A stretch of 64,000 nucleotides of DNA from Saururus chinensis (taxonomy: Eukaryota > Streptophyta > Magnoliopsida > Piperales > Saururaceae): the NCBI GenBank assembly GCA_035235625.1, contig CP141140.1, forward strand, positions 49,471,351-49,535,350, written 5' to 3'. Under the pieces are notes generated by a model. It saw only the letters and a program-made list of their open reading frames with translations. It was not told where the DNA came from and made no database searches. The position numbers and the translations under genes are program-made. Shown in pieces: positions 11,301 through 22,879 of the stretch. Position 1 is the first letter of the stretch, and each line of letters starts with the position of its first letter.

Positions 11301-14300
11301 TTTCTTCATCAAATAATTCTAGAAAAATATAGAAAAAACCAAAAAAATTTAGAAAATTACTTGGAAATTTCTGGACGCTACATTTACACACATTAGCAAC
11401 ATTTCAAAAGTGGACATAATATAACACAAACACCATTAGCAATGTTTCAAAAATGCTTCTAATTCCCTAATTATTATTTTTTTTAAATAATTGTTGATTG
11501 TGACCACCTAATGGAATAATAAATGATGATAATTGGGTTTGTTGTGACTACCAAATAAACATTATGTTTGAATTTATAAATAAATGTAAACATTGATCAT
11601 TCTATTGCACAATCTATAAACTAAACTAACATAAAAGTGGTTCCTTAAAATGTGTGAATAACAATGTAGAAACAAGTGGATCATTTTACATTCATGAAAG
11701 TTGAATAAAACTATAAAAAAATTGCTTTCCAAGATGAAAGAAACAAATTCTTTCAAAATTACATGCAAAATATAGTTTATTAGTATTGTGGATTGATATT
11801 TTGAATAAATGTCAAAAAAATATGGGTCAAGTAGAACCTTTATTTATATAGATGACAAGCAAGAATATATTATCCATAATTGCATGGCACAATGTAAACC
11901 TTATAAATCCCTCTTAAATCTACCTAAAAGAAATTTTAAAATATTAATGTAGGAATTAAAAAAAAGAAGTGTTTGTAATTATACCCGTGTCAACCTCTTC
12001 ATATTCATTTGGTGGGAAATCTTTTGAAAATGATTTTGATTGCTTTGGCAACACTAGTTATGGCATTGTTCCTGCCTGTTCATCCATATTTAAGTGAGAA
12101 ACGTATGTGTAAATTCACACATAAGATTATCAATTCATAAAAGAAATTATGTATCTCATGTGATGAACATCCTAACAAAAGATTGATTGAAATTTTTTTG
12201 TAACAGCTAATGCAGTAAATGATTACCAATAGCAAGCACATGACACTTTTTCATCTTGAGTGCTTGTCTTTGTAAAAGAAGCCTCTCCTTATTAGGGATA
12301 ATAAATATAATCTATTTCTAAAAATAATAATTTGCATATGTGGTAGTATAATACAACAAGATTATCAAAACATCAACTAGACTTTTCACAAGACTGGCAC
12401 TCCGATTCATCTAATGCAGATGAAGAATTGTCCTCCACTTAGCCAAATTGGTCCTTGTACTTGAGGAAATAATGAATCTAACTATCTTATTCAAAAAGTT
12501 TTTATCAATAAAATATATACAAAAGCTGCATTTAATTAAGCACTCATTCACATATAACTTATATTACATGCTGATTCATTAGTAGATGTAGGAACGTCGA
12601 TATCCTCACATACATCACTGTATTCAATTGGATAACTAGCTATAGGATCACTCATGTCCTGGTTCTTTATAAAAAATAAGGAAGAGATGTACATGATTTA
12701 GGATAGGATCTCAATATCTAAGAACATAAAAATGTTAACTAAGAACAATAGGCAAGCCAGGTGTTCGATCTACAAAAAATCTAACCATTTATATATTATA
12801 TTATCAAAATACTTGGAAAAAATAAATTTATAAGGTCAATTGTTGATGGAAAAGGAGATAGATAAGGATGTTGCACACAAGCTGGGAAACTAAACAAAGT
12901 CTAGCTTCAAAAGAAGTTCAACAAGCATATATTAGACTTGCACTCTTGCAGGGACTGAGAACATCATTAGGACACAAGCAAAGCAAAAGAAAAAAAAGTC
13001 ATTTGATGTGTAAACTCAAGCTTACTAATGGCAAGGACATATGAGAAATAGATTTTGAAGGTCCAAAAAGAACAAGTTTTTGCAACATGATAACAGAAGT
13101 GCGCCCTTAATAAACTTGTATGAAGCCAACTCCAAATGGTTGAGGTAGGCAATGATAGTCAAAATAAATTGATATGAAAACTTATATAATCAATTCCATA
13201 ACAACTTTAAAATCTGCTATGTAAATGTGCCTTACCACAATATCTACTTGGTTATCACATGATCCCACCACACTAGATGGTTCATCAATTTTGAGTTCAT
13301 CATTTGTTAATGTCATCATCCACACCTTTTCCTGCTTGAGATTATGTGATCCACTCAAGCTATCTTAAATAAACTTGTCACATGTCACCAACCGGTTAAG
13401 AAGAAAAATAAATGCTAAAAGACCTTACCAACTCAACTTTCATTTCATCCATGTCACTAGCAAGTTTCAAGATGTAAAGTTTCAAAGACTACATCAAATA
13501 AGAAACATGACCACATTTAAGTAAACTTGATTCACAAAATTTATTATAGAAAATATACAATTAAAATATGGAAATAATATTAATTTGGTGGGAAATCTTA
13601 AAAGTTTAATATAAAACACAAATCCAGTAATCTATTTTGTCTCCCTATATTGTAATTATTTTTCTTTTCTATAGTTTTCAATCAATGGACACTGCATTTT
13701 TTTATATGCATATTATGAAGAAGGGGGCATGTGCATTACCTGTCAACATCGAGCCTCCAGTGAGCACTTCAAGGCTTCTCTTTTGTTTAAAAATTTCTTA
13801 GGCCTTAGGTTAGGTGGGTGCTGAATCTCAACATCACAACAAATCAAACCATCCTGAATCTCATCACGACCCAAAATCAATTTTGAGTAAAGCATACAAA
13901 CATGTAGATATGAAGAACAATTGCCCAAAAATGGATGCACCTCAGGGATGGAAAAGCAAGAAGTAGTGCACAACTATAATGACTACTACATAGAAATAGA
14001 ACCAACAAAAATCTCAACAAGAAAAAAATGACAACATGCAGAGCACTTGTAAAATTGCTTCAGCATTTTGTTGCTTGTGATGTTGAGGAGGTTGAGCAAG
14101 GGATTGGCACAAATGTGATGTGTTGGAGGTCTGATGAAGGCCAAAGCTGAGGCAGTGGATTTGGTCAAAGATGATGCAGTAGAGGTCGGAAGAAGGCCGA
14201 AGCTAGGCAGGAGATTTGGGAGTAAAGTGATGCGGTGGAGGTCAGAAGAAGGCCCAATTGATCAGGTTGGGCAAAGGTGATGTCGTAGTGGGTGAAGAAG

Positions 14301-14633
14301 ATGTGGCGATGCGTGTTGAAGTCGATCGAATTAAAATTGGGCGCAGAGTGGAGTAGCAATCCAATCGCTGATGCTTACCCAAAATCCCCACGAAGTGGGC
14401 ATGCTGAAATGGGAATGCATGGGAGAGGTTGAGAGTGAATATGAGGAAGAAGTTAAGGGGAGAGTGTCGTGGTTATAGGGGAGAAAGGGAGAAGTTATTG
14501 TTCATAAGGGTCGTGTTTACCGACATCTAATTAATGTTATTTATTTTGAATTTCATTAATACCTAAAATTTGATAACAATTTTTTAAAATGTCAAGATAA
14601 ATGTGTCCCTAATACCAAATCTTTTTTGTAGTG
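8373..14633. mobile_element. CACTA-ended non-autonomous DNA element
   Basis: The left end is CACTACCCAAAAAAAAAT at 8373; the right end is TTTTTTGTAGTG at 14633. The flanking triplets are TAC (left) and TAT (right), near the 3-bp target duplication expected for CACTA elements. Degenerate hairpin motifs of the ATTAGCGACG type sit just inside both ends (about 8400-8660 and 14560-14620), as subterminal repeats do in this class. A probable solo LTR (8662-11382) is nested inside. The rest, about 3.5 kb, has no recognisable transposase. Small frames at 13.7-14.4 kb on the minus strand match nothing I know. Confidence 0.5.
8662..11382 (-). mobile_element. Probable solo LTR in the CACTA-ended element
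   Basis: Read on the minus strand it starts TGTAGCGTCCAGAAATTTCC at 11382. A TATA-like TTTAAA lies at about 11141-11146, followed by a leader-like GC-richer stretch. It ends near 8662 and is flanked by the 5-bp direct repeat TTTAC (8657-8661 and 11383-11387). No gag or pol lies within, so it looks like an LTR left after recombination between two LTRs. The outer end (TA rather than CA) makes this boundary less certain. It is a fossil. Open frames around 10.16-10.56 kb are not recognisable. Confidence 0.5.
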
Positions 14634-15145
14634 TATCACCAGTGATGAGGCTGCAGAAGGCAAGATAGTGCAAAAAAAGTCTAGAGGTGGCATTGCGATT
14701 GAAGCTTAAAAGCACTGACTGATGCCAATATCAGATACGGGGAAACATAAAGCGTTAGGAGGGAGGTGATTTTTTTAGAATCCATCTATATGCACCCCAA
14801 TAATCTCCACAATACCCAATTTACTCATAAATTTATGACAGGGTTTATGGGGTTATTGGGATACAAAAGAGATTATTAGGGTGCATATAGACATTTATTT
14901 TTTCTTGATGAGGTAAGTTTGAGAGAATTTCTTAAAATTATGTGGGGTAAAATAGAATCGGGGACGATGGAGTTTTGGGAGTCCAAATAGCTGCTTTCAT
15001 TCTCTAATTATTAGAAACAAAGTGTTACTAATTAGGCCGATAATGTTCGAATTAAGCGTCTTCCGTAATGGAAACGCCATGTTCTTATTTCAATGAGGAT
15101 TCATATTTATTTGAACATAAATTTCTTCAACCTCTAGTGACGAAC
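14634..15145. other. Spacer and 3' flank of BAHD gene 1
   Basis: No gene is visible apart from a small inverted-repeat element (14785-14892). The last part, about 15060-15145, is the 3' untranslated flank of BAHD gene 1 and is not similar to the 3' flanks of genes 2 and 3. Confidence 0.5.
14785..14892. mobile_element. Short foldback (MITE-like) element
   Basis: The left arm 'tctatatgcacccc' with 'aataatctc' (14785-14807) is the reverse complement, with one mismatch, of the right arm (14870-14892, 'gagattattagggtgcatat'). The loop is about 60 bp and partly self-complementary. This fits a minute MITE or a foldback. No clear target duplication is seen. Confidence 0.55.
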
Positions 15146-16486
15146 TTACAATGTGCTAATAATCATCGGCTTCCTCTCAAGAGAGTAAACAATATCCTTG
15201 AAGTAGGCAGCATACTCTGGAAAAAGTGCAACGACAACATCCACACCACCTTTCTCAGAGCAAGAAGGAATGAAAAGCATCAAACCTTCAAAAGCTGTGT
15301 ATGGAGGTATAAAGGCACATGGGCAACCCCCTCCAAAATCAATCTCGTGGAACTTGAACCCTAACCAGCTATCAACCTCCACGTTGGGATATAACGAGGT
15401 ATTCATCTCCGGTACTGCCTTTGGTAGCTTCTTCCCCTTGTTGGAATGCCCAAAATCTATGAACGACTTGAAGTACACATCATTGATTTCCACTACCGAT
15501 TCACGAATCATGTTAGCTACAGATGAGTAGCTTCCATGTAGCAAGTCTTTGGCCTTCAATGTTGGGTGAGCCCAAAGCACCAAGTTGCCAAAGTACTCCC
15601 TAGGGATGGCTTGCTCGATCCTATGCCGACCACTCACAGCCACCCTCGCATGGGTGAGTTCATCCCCTTGGAGTCTTCTAGCCAACGTGAGCTTCTTCCA
15701 CATGTGGGCAAGGAGGCACTGAAAGGTACTAAAAGAGTGGCCGCTCTGCTGGTCTAGGCACTCAATCTTTAGCCTTTTAATGAAATCAGCAGAGAAATGC
15801 ACGACCAAGTTTTCAAAAGGTGTTGCAGCTTCATGGGAAGTGGCTGGGGATGGAGTAGTGATAGGACTCAAACTGCGGCAAAATTCACGCTCAAGGTGAT
15901 TGAATCTACGTGTTGGAGGTTCAGTAGGGTTAATGAGAGCTGAACGATCATGGTATGGCAATGGGGTCACGTTTTCACCTCGGGCAAGCTGTGACCATGC
16001 AAAAACGAAGGAGCTCATGGACCCCCCATCAGAAATCTGGTGGTGTCCAGACATGCTCAATACCACCCCTCCACACTTGAACTGGTTAAACTGGACGTGG
16101 AGCAACTCCTCATGGTTTTTTTGAGCTGGGTGCAAGTAGCTTATCTTGGTAGATGGCTGTAGTGGGAGAATCTCATCCAAAGTGGACGATACTTGGGTTT
16201 CAATTACTCGAACGCCGGCGTTGTTGAGGAGGATGCATGGCTGATCTTGCTCGTCCAGCACGAGACGTCCGGCGAAGTGCGGGAAGTAGTTCAAGGCTTG
16301 GGAGAGGGAGGCTTTGAGGGTCTCATTTGTGGGCATGGGTGGCCGGAACACGTAAAGAATGGCAATGTGACAGTCAAATGTGACCTTGTCGAAGATGGTA
16401 AGAGGTATTTTTGCATTTGCTGAGGTGTTTGTGTGTGGAGAAGCAGATGCTTTCAAGAGGGTGTTGCTCACAATTTCGACTGCCAT
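15146..16486 (-). CDS. BAHD hydroxycinnamoyltransferase, gene 1
   Basis: A single exon of 446 residues, about the usual BAHD length. BAHD enzymes move an acyl group from CoA to an alcohol or amine in the cytosol. The catalytic motif is intact: HQISD, with His149 and Asp153. The second conserved motif is DFGGG (Asp383) instead of the common DFGWG, as I recall from barley agmatine coumaroyltransferase and related amide-forming enzymes. Other shared blocks are IPLTIFDK (residues 27-34), LLNNAGVRVIE, AWSQLARGENV, HDRSAL, VEVDSWLGF and FIDFGHSN. The likely product class is hydroxycinnamic acid amides, but the acceptor cannot be read from sequence. It is the most diverged of the three paralogues (roughly mid-80s percent identity by eye). 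The start is the first Met, aligned with both paralogues, with a TATA box about 70 bp upstream. Confidence 0.93.
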   Translation of the reverse strand: MAVEIVSNTLLKASASPHTNTSANAKIPLTIFDKVTFDCHIAILYVFRPPMPTNETLKASLSQALNYFPHFAGRLVLDEQDQPCILLNNAGVRVIETQVSSTLDEILPLQPSTKISYLHPAQKNHEELLHVQFNQFKCGGVVLSMSGHHQISDGGSMSSFVFAWSQLARGENVTPLPYHDRSALINPTEPPTRRFNHLEREFCRSLSPITTPSPATSHEAATPFENLVVHFSADFIKRLKIECLDQQSGHSFSTFQCLLAHMWKKLTLARRLQGDELTHARVAVSGRHRIEQAIPREYFGNLVLWAHPTLKAKDLLHGSYSSVANMIRESVVEINDVYFKSFIDFGHSNKGKKLPKAVPEMNTSLYPNVEVDSWLGFKFHEIDFGGGCPCAFIPPYTAFEGLMLFIPSCSEKGGVDVVVALFPEYAAYFKDIVYSLERKPMIISTL

Positions 16487-16556
16487 TTCTCACAGTTTTA
16501 AAGAGGAAGATTAGGCTTTGCCTTTGGCGTGGGTGGAGGTAGGTGTTCATAGGTTA

Positions 16557-16566
16557 GTATTTATAG
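16557..16566 (-). promoter_or_regulatory. TATA box of BAHD gene 1
   Basis: CTATAAATAC on the minus strand, about 70-80 bp before the ATG. The same box stands at the same place before genes 2 and 3. Confidence 0.7.
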
Positions 16567-18290
16567 TAGATGATGAAGGTGCCATTTAAAAAAAAACATT
16601 TCCTACCTATGGGTTAGGAAACCTTGTGAGACGACGCTAGTTTCGAACGAGGTAGTTCAAAAAACTGCAGCTAGATTCTCTAACAATTGGCTTTGAATGC
16701 GGTTTTGTTGTGCTGACGGATGTAGTGGATCGAAACTAGGTGCTATAGTAAAGCTACGACTAAGTAAACTAGGTGCAGTCAAATAGTCCCCAAATTTTGA
16801 CGTGTTTGATAGAGACGCAGTAGCGTGACTAGCCCATGTGTCCAAAGCTTTATTGCTAGGGATGGCCAAGGGCTGTTTGTGAGCGAATCGTAGGCTTATA
16901 GATTTTGGGCTGTGACCTGCTTGCTCCATGTGGTGGTTGCATTGGGCCCGGCCAAGCCTCGAGCCTACTAAGCGGAGTATGCTCCATTTTTAAGATAGAA
17001 TCTGTCCTTTTTACTTATGCTTAAGAATCATTTGGGATTCACTCTTTCAGGATAAGACAATTAATGATATACTGTAAAAATATCACATAACACATACAAC
17101 AAACACATATTATAGAATTACTCTCATAGAAGGTAGAAACAAAATTAAGTAAATGATGATTTAGAAAATAATGTTTAGTGTTTTATAAGAAATTTCATTG
17201 AAAATAAAATGCCCTATTTAAACGGACATGCCCGTTTGTTTGTTAATGAACCCATTTTAGGTTAAAAAAATAAAATAAATTTATTATAAAAATATTTAGC
17301 CTGTTGACCCAACCCGACCGGCTAGAAGGTGGCATGCTTGTAGGTTAACCCACTTAGGTGCATGGGTCCAACATTGCATAGGTTTAACATATATCTTCCT
17401 CAGAAAAATAGGGTGACCGAAGGGCCAAACTTGAAATGTCAAATTTATGCCTTAGATATTAACACTATCACCTTTTTCTAAGTGATATGTGACTATTTAC
17501 AACTTTCAACCAATTCATATATATAATTCTCATTCACTGAAACGTAGGCTTCGACTCTCAATACCCAAGCCTCATTATTCCCACTTTCTAAGAGATGGTA
17601 CCCAATATTTTTTTTTAAAATATAAACCTATAGAGTGGGGCCACCTCGACCCTCTAGCAACAGCCAAGAAAACCTGGAAATCAACTAAGATATCTCCTAG
17701 CTATGGTAGCCATGGTTGGCTATCTCTTGGCTACAACGGTCATGGTTGCGGCCAAGTTTTTCTTTTAATAAAATATATTAAAGTAAGTTGTTGGAGCTGA
17801 CCTAGTTGCCCAGCCCCCATCTTGGCCTTGCTGACAAGTCGTCTTAAGGGGCCACAGGCTAGGCAGGGTTGAGCTCCTCTTCTCCCCCATTAGGATTGGC
17901 CAGGGCCATCCTGTGAGGGAGTGCAACGGGCCTGGCCCATGGTCATTTCCACTTATGGCCAACCCACAAAGAACTACCAACATAATAAATAAAAGAATTC
18001 AACTTTTTATGTACAATTGTCCTCTTATGTAACCATGTAAAATGCCCCACTTGAGATGGTCACCGAGTTTGTTAAGAAATTATTTACATTGTCATAATGA
18101 GGTCACAAATTTTAACCAACCCCCCTAGCTATCTTTGTAACCTGCTGACATAGGGCTTTAAACACAGTACATAAAAAGGCAGCTATACAAAAATGGGGAG
18201 TTGCCCTCTATATAACATGTTCAAAGCCCAAAATAGGTTGGTCCTATAGCCCTGGTGTTATGACAATAATACCTACCCACTAACAAATGA
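16567..18290. other. Upstream DNA of gene 1, shared with gene 3
   Basis: No gene is visible. The part at about 18020-18288 matches 46.6-46.8 kb upstream of gene 3: 'gttgccctctatataacatgttca' here, 'attgctctctatgtaacatgttca' there, both ending near 'tacccacta...aatga'. The segmental duplication that made the gene family therefore reached at least this far. An R-family LTR is inserted exactly where the match ends (18291). Confidence 0.6.
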
Positions 18291-20129
18291 TGTAATATCC
18301 CTTATTTTTTTACGATTTTCTGTGATTTTTCTCATCATTTTCGGCAGAAAAATGTGACTTTTTTGCATATTTGTATTTGTGTATTTAACATCATATTTAT
18401 ACCCGTAGAGTCAGGTGTGGGGCTTAGTCGTGGGTTGTAGTCTTCATGCGCGCTTTCGACACTAATTTTGGAGGTATAACGCGTAAATAGTAAGTTAACA
18501 CGTGTTAGAGACATAAATGGAAAAATTAAAAAGAATATAAGTTCTAGACCCGTCGATCAGATTCCAGAACATGAGACATCTAGTAACTTTTTTTTACGTC
18601 CAGTGTTTTTGTGAAAACCCGCATTCATTTTTGGTCGCTCCATTGTCCCTCCTCCATCACCGGATTCTGTTGGTTTTTGCTAGGATCGAGTTCGCCTTAC
18701 TGCCACGAGTCTATAGGTACCGGCTGTGACTGCCACCATGTCCACTTCGCTCCTCCACGAGGTACCAATCATTTCTTTTATTTTTCTCTCCTATACAATT
18801 CGTTTTTTAGCCATGGGGGTGCGATTTTGACGTCATTTGTGGCCTCCCTCAACTAGACTTATGTTTGTTTGGCTGTTCGGAACCCATAGGCACTAGCTAG
18901 AGGCTCTACCATGCTTTCTTCGCTTCACTATGAGCTGCCAATACTTTATTCGGTTTTTATTCCTATTTTCATTTTACTGTTCGTGACATTTTTTTGAGAC
19001 GCCGGTGTTTCCGATTGTTGTCCGGCTGCATGACGGACTCCGGTCAGACTCTGTCCAGCCTACCTCGACCTGGTGTCAGTTGGGGGTTGCCGTTTCTGAC
19101 CCTACTTATCCCCTATTGTCTTGCTCCACCCTTATGCCCTTGGGTCTTTTCTGTACGACCCTTCGTGGCCGTTTTGTCATTATGAAATCTCCAGTAACCG
19201 ATTGGCCTTCTGTGGGCCTTGGGGTTAGCTTTATTTCACCATGGCCTTTGCCCTGCCACTGCTCAACCTTGAGTTACCCCTCTGCCCTCGACCGTGCTAG
19301 ATGCACAGCCACCTGCACAACATGTGTTAATGTGGGTGGCGATAAGTGATGTCGCCACTTTGATCGGCAGCCACCTCCTAGCGCTAGCTCGGTTGCCCTT
19401 TTGTGGGCATTGGGCCACCACCGTCCGACCCATCTCCCTCTAGAGTGGCCCTTATTGGCCACGTGTGCATGTGACCACACGTGCATTTTAGGGTTTAAGC
19501 GCCGCATTTGTGCCGCCTGACTATTGGATGGCTCTACCACCGAATGGAGTTGACCACCAGAGTCCTCCACCACCTATCCTATGTCCTCAAGCATCGCCCC
19601 ATGCCCTCCACCCTCATGTGGGCCCTTGTTGACGCGAAATCACTGCTGTAGAGTGTTGTCCAGAGGTGATTTCGACGTCTTGCGGTCGGCCGAGTACTTC
19701 TCAGCTACCAGCCGACCTTTAGTGAGTACACCCTCGACTTCTGGTCACACCACCACTTAGTTGGCATGTCCTTTCTCCTGGCCACCTTAATGTGCTGCCA
19801 TGGATCGCAGATTATGCCACAATGACTTTTGACACCCCGTTTGGCCATGAGTACTTCCGGCACTTCCTAAACCCTCGGGACAACAATTCTCTCATCTTGG
19901 CAATACATTTGGCCTACAACTCCACCACTGATGCCGCCACCATCATATGCTTTCCATCAAACATCATGATTACGAGGTAGGGGAGTTTTGAACTCATGAT
20001 TTCATGATAGCATGTTAAGATTATATAATTCAATGCTTTGGATGTTAAATCATGATCAGTTTGCATGAGGTACGAGGATAAATTATGTCATATTAATGCA
20101 TATGGCATGGATGTGGGTTGTAAGTATTC

Positions 20130-20520
20130 TGGAAGTATGTATGTGCTAGTGATGACTAGTGTGTATGTTTGTAAGTTACATATATGAAACATGTATGTGC
20201 TAGTAATGGCTAGCGTGTATGTTTGTAAGCTACGTATATAGATGTATATGTATGTGCTAGTAATGGCTAGCTTGTATGCTTGTAAGCTATGTATATGGAT
20301 GTTATACATGTGCTAATGATGGCTAGCGTGTATGCTTGTAGGCTACGTATGTGGAATATATATGTACTAGTGATGGCTAGCATGTATGATTATAAGCAAC
20401 ATGTATGGATGCATATGCATGTGCTAGTGATGGCTAGCGAGTATGTTTGTAAGCTACGTGTATGGATGTGTATGTATGTGCTAGAGATGGCTAGTGAGTA
20501 TGATAGTAAGCTATGTTTAG
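20130..20520 (+). repeat. Tandem repeat, about 7 copies of 55-62 bp
   Basis: The phrase 'gtgctagtgatggctagc' recurs about every 55-62 bp with 'gtatg(t/c)ttgtaagctacgt' between copies. Two copies exist at about 1428-1530 in the first R-family remnant, so the array has grown or shrunk since the copies parted. Open frames over it (Met/Tyr/Val-rich) are by-products. Confidence 0.8.
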
Positions 20521-21279
20521 GAGTAGGTGTATGTTATACGTGTGTGATGGACATGTGTATATATGGTGGCTATATGCTTGTACGATGGACACGTGTGTAT
20601 GTGTGTGGAGCATATGGATGGACGATGGACTGTAAGAAGTAGCTAAGGATTTTGTATGGAGTTGGACGTGGATGTGCAAGCGTATAATGAATGATGGCTT
20701 ATATAAGTTTGATGGGCGAGGATTAGAATGAATCATTTTGGATTGGAGCATGCATTAGGGGATTGTCATTCAGTAAGAGTGTGCATAATTGTACATGCAT
20801 AACGTACATATTATGAAGTGAAAAATAAGCATAATAAGTAAGGTATAAGTAAGAGGGTTATAACTAGGGTTGGCTCTGAAGAACTCAGATTGATGACGTT
20901 TGTGTAAGATGTTTGGCCATAAGGTGGATGACAACGTATGTAAGACTATAAGGATTCATTGTACGGTGAGTTTTGATCACAAGATGGATGCGGTAAGTGA
21001 AGTATGGTGTCATGACGAACTAGGGTTTCGGATCGGGCTCAACTTTAGTTTGATTAGTCAAACACTGTGAGTTTCTTTGAAATAATTGTACCTCATAACA
21101 TACTTTAAACTTGAATTATAAGAAAAGCTAATGATACTATTGTGGGTTTGAGATCTGAGGGTTCAACTGATTAAGTTCCGTGTTTGAGCTAGTCGATAAT
21201 GAGTTGGCTAAGCATTTTTTGTGTCTTGTCATGATATTTATCCTGCAGGATATTGTCTGCGTGCTTTGTAGACCACTAG

Positions 21280-21615
21280 ACATCCGATGCTCTATTGAGA
21301 GCAATGTATGTCTTCGATTTAGTCTGCGTGCTAAATTAAGCCCATACGTTTGATGATCTGTTGAGAGCGATGTATGTTTTTGATTTTGTATGTGTGTTGT
21401 ATTAAGCTCAAACATTTGATGCTCTATTGATAGCGTTGTATGATTCTGCCCAAGAGTAGCATTGTATGATTTCTGCCCGAGTGCCACTATATCTTTCTGC
21501 CGAAAAGTGGCACTGTATGTTTTCTGCACAAGAGTGGCACTGGTACTATAAGACCCATAACGGTGGGCAATTGTATGGCACTATAAGACCCATAATGGTG
21601 GGCAACTGTATGGCC
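21280..21615 (+). repeat. Short tandem duplications inside R-family LTR
   Basis: Three imperfect copies of about 70 bp contain 'gatg(c/a)tctattgagagc' and 'aatgtatg'. They are followed by 'agtggcactgtatg' repeats and by two copies of 'ctataagacccataa(c/t)ggtggg' at about 21547 and 21580. Confidence 0.65.
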
Positions 21616-21829
21616 TCAAAAGTGTAGGTGTTTGTGTGCTCAGGTAAGTAGTATCATGGACTTTCTCTTACCTGTTTGATCATGTGCCCTATGAGCATTG
21701 GTGTGTCTTGCCTTCGAAAAAGTCCATAGCGTCTAGTCACTCCCCGGAGGTTAAGGTGATGCCCCAATGACATTCTTTTCTATTTTGACATTGGAGCTTA
21801 TTAGTTGTAATGAGCTTTAGTGGTCGATA

Positions 21830-22090
21830 ATATGAGTATGACTGTAAGAGTACGAGTATACGTATGACTGTAAGATTATGAGTATGAGCATGACTGTGAA
21901 AGTGTGAGTATGAGCACAACTGTATGAGTATGAGTATGAACATAACTGTATAAGTATGAACATGAGCACAATTGTAAGAGTATGAGTATGAGCACGAATG
22001 TAAGTGTATGTTTACAAGTAAGATTGTACGAGTAAGGTCATACAAGTAAAACTGTACGAGTAAGGTCGTACAAGTGTATGTAAGTTATAT
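21830..22090 (+). repeat. Degenerate 12-18 bp tandem repeat
   Basis: Repeats of 'gagtatgactgtaagagta' with variants. The inverted counterpart lies at about 63460-63750 ('tactcttacagtcgtac'), inside the third R-family copy. Confidence 0.75.
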
Positions 22091-22110
22091 CGCTATGCGT
22101 ACAATTGTAC

Positions 22111-22620
<510 letters not shown>

Positions 22621-22879
22621 TTATGAATAATAAATAAATATTAAAAAAATTATAATAAACTTCCCAAATATAATATATTTTATTCAATATTTACTATTTA
22701 TATATATAATAAATAAATATTAAATTTTTAATAAAAAGTAGTGTTAGTATATTTTATTTCCTAAATTTTCTTATTAATTTTAAAATATAATTTATAATCA
22801 AAGAATTCTAAATGCCAATGCGTTTTAACAGGCTTTCGCATAGGGATATGGAGTCCTCATGATAATAGCCACCTTGGCG

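Larger units (their letters stand above)
18291..22110 (+). mobile_element. Long LTR, family R (truncated on the right)
   Basis: It starts TGTAATATCC at 18291, directly after DNA shared with the gene 3 upstream region, and ends at the hairpin element at 22111. It is collinear with 1-2011 and, on the opposite strand, with 63.4-64 kb. It contains several tandem arrays and no recognisable coding region. By comparison with 62.75-64 kb about 1 kb of the 3' end is absent, so a complete LTR would approach 5 kb, which is long even for plant gypsy elements. It is a fossil; nothing shows whether internal sequence ever lay beside it. Confidence 0.6.

Noticed and set aside
15270-16423. Open frames on the strand opposite BAHD gene 1, with similar ones opposite genes 2 and 3
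   Set aside because: Antisense shadows of conserved coding sequence; no independent start context or homology.
20130-20520. CRISPR-like array of regularly spaced repeats
   Set aside because: Diverged tandem minisatellite with no unique spacers, in a plant genome; not a CRISPR array.
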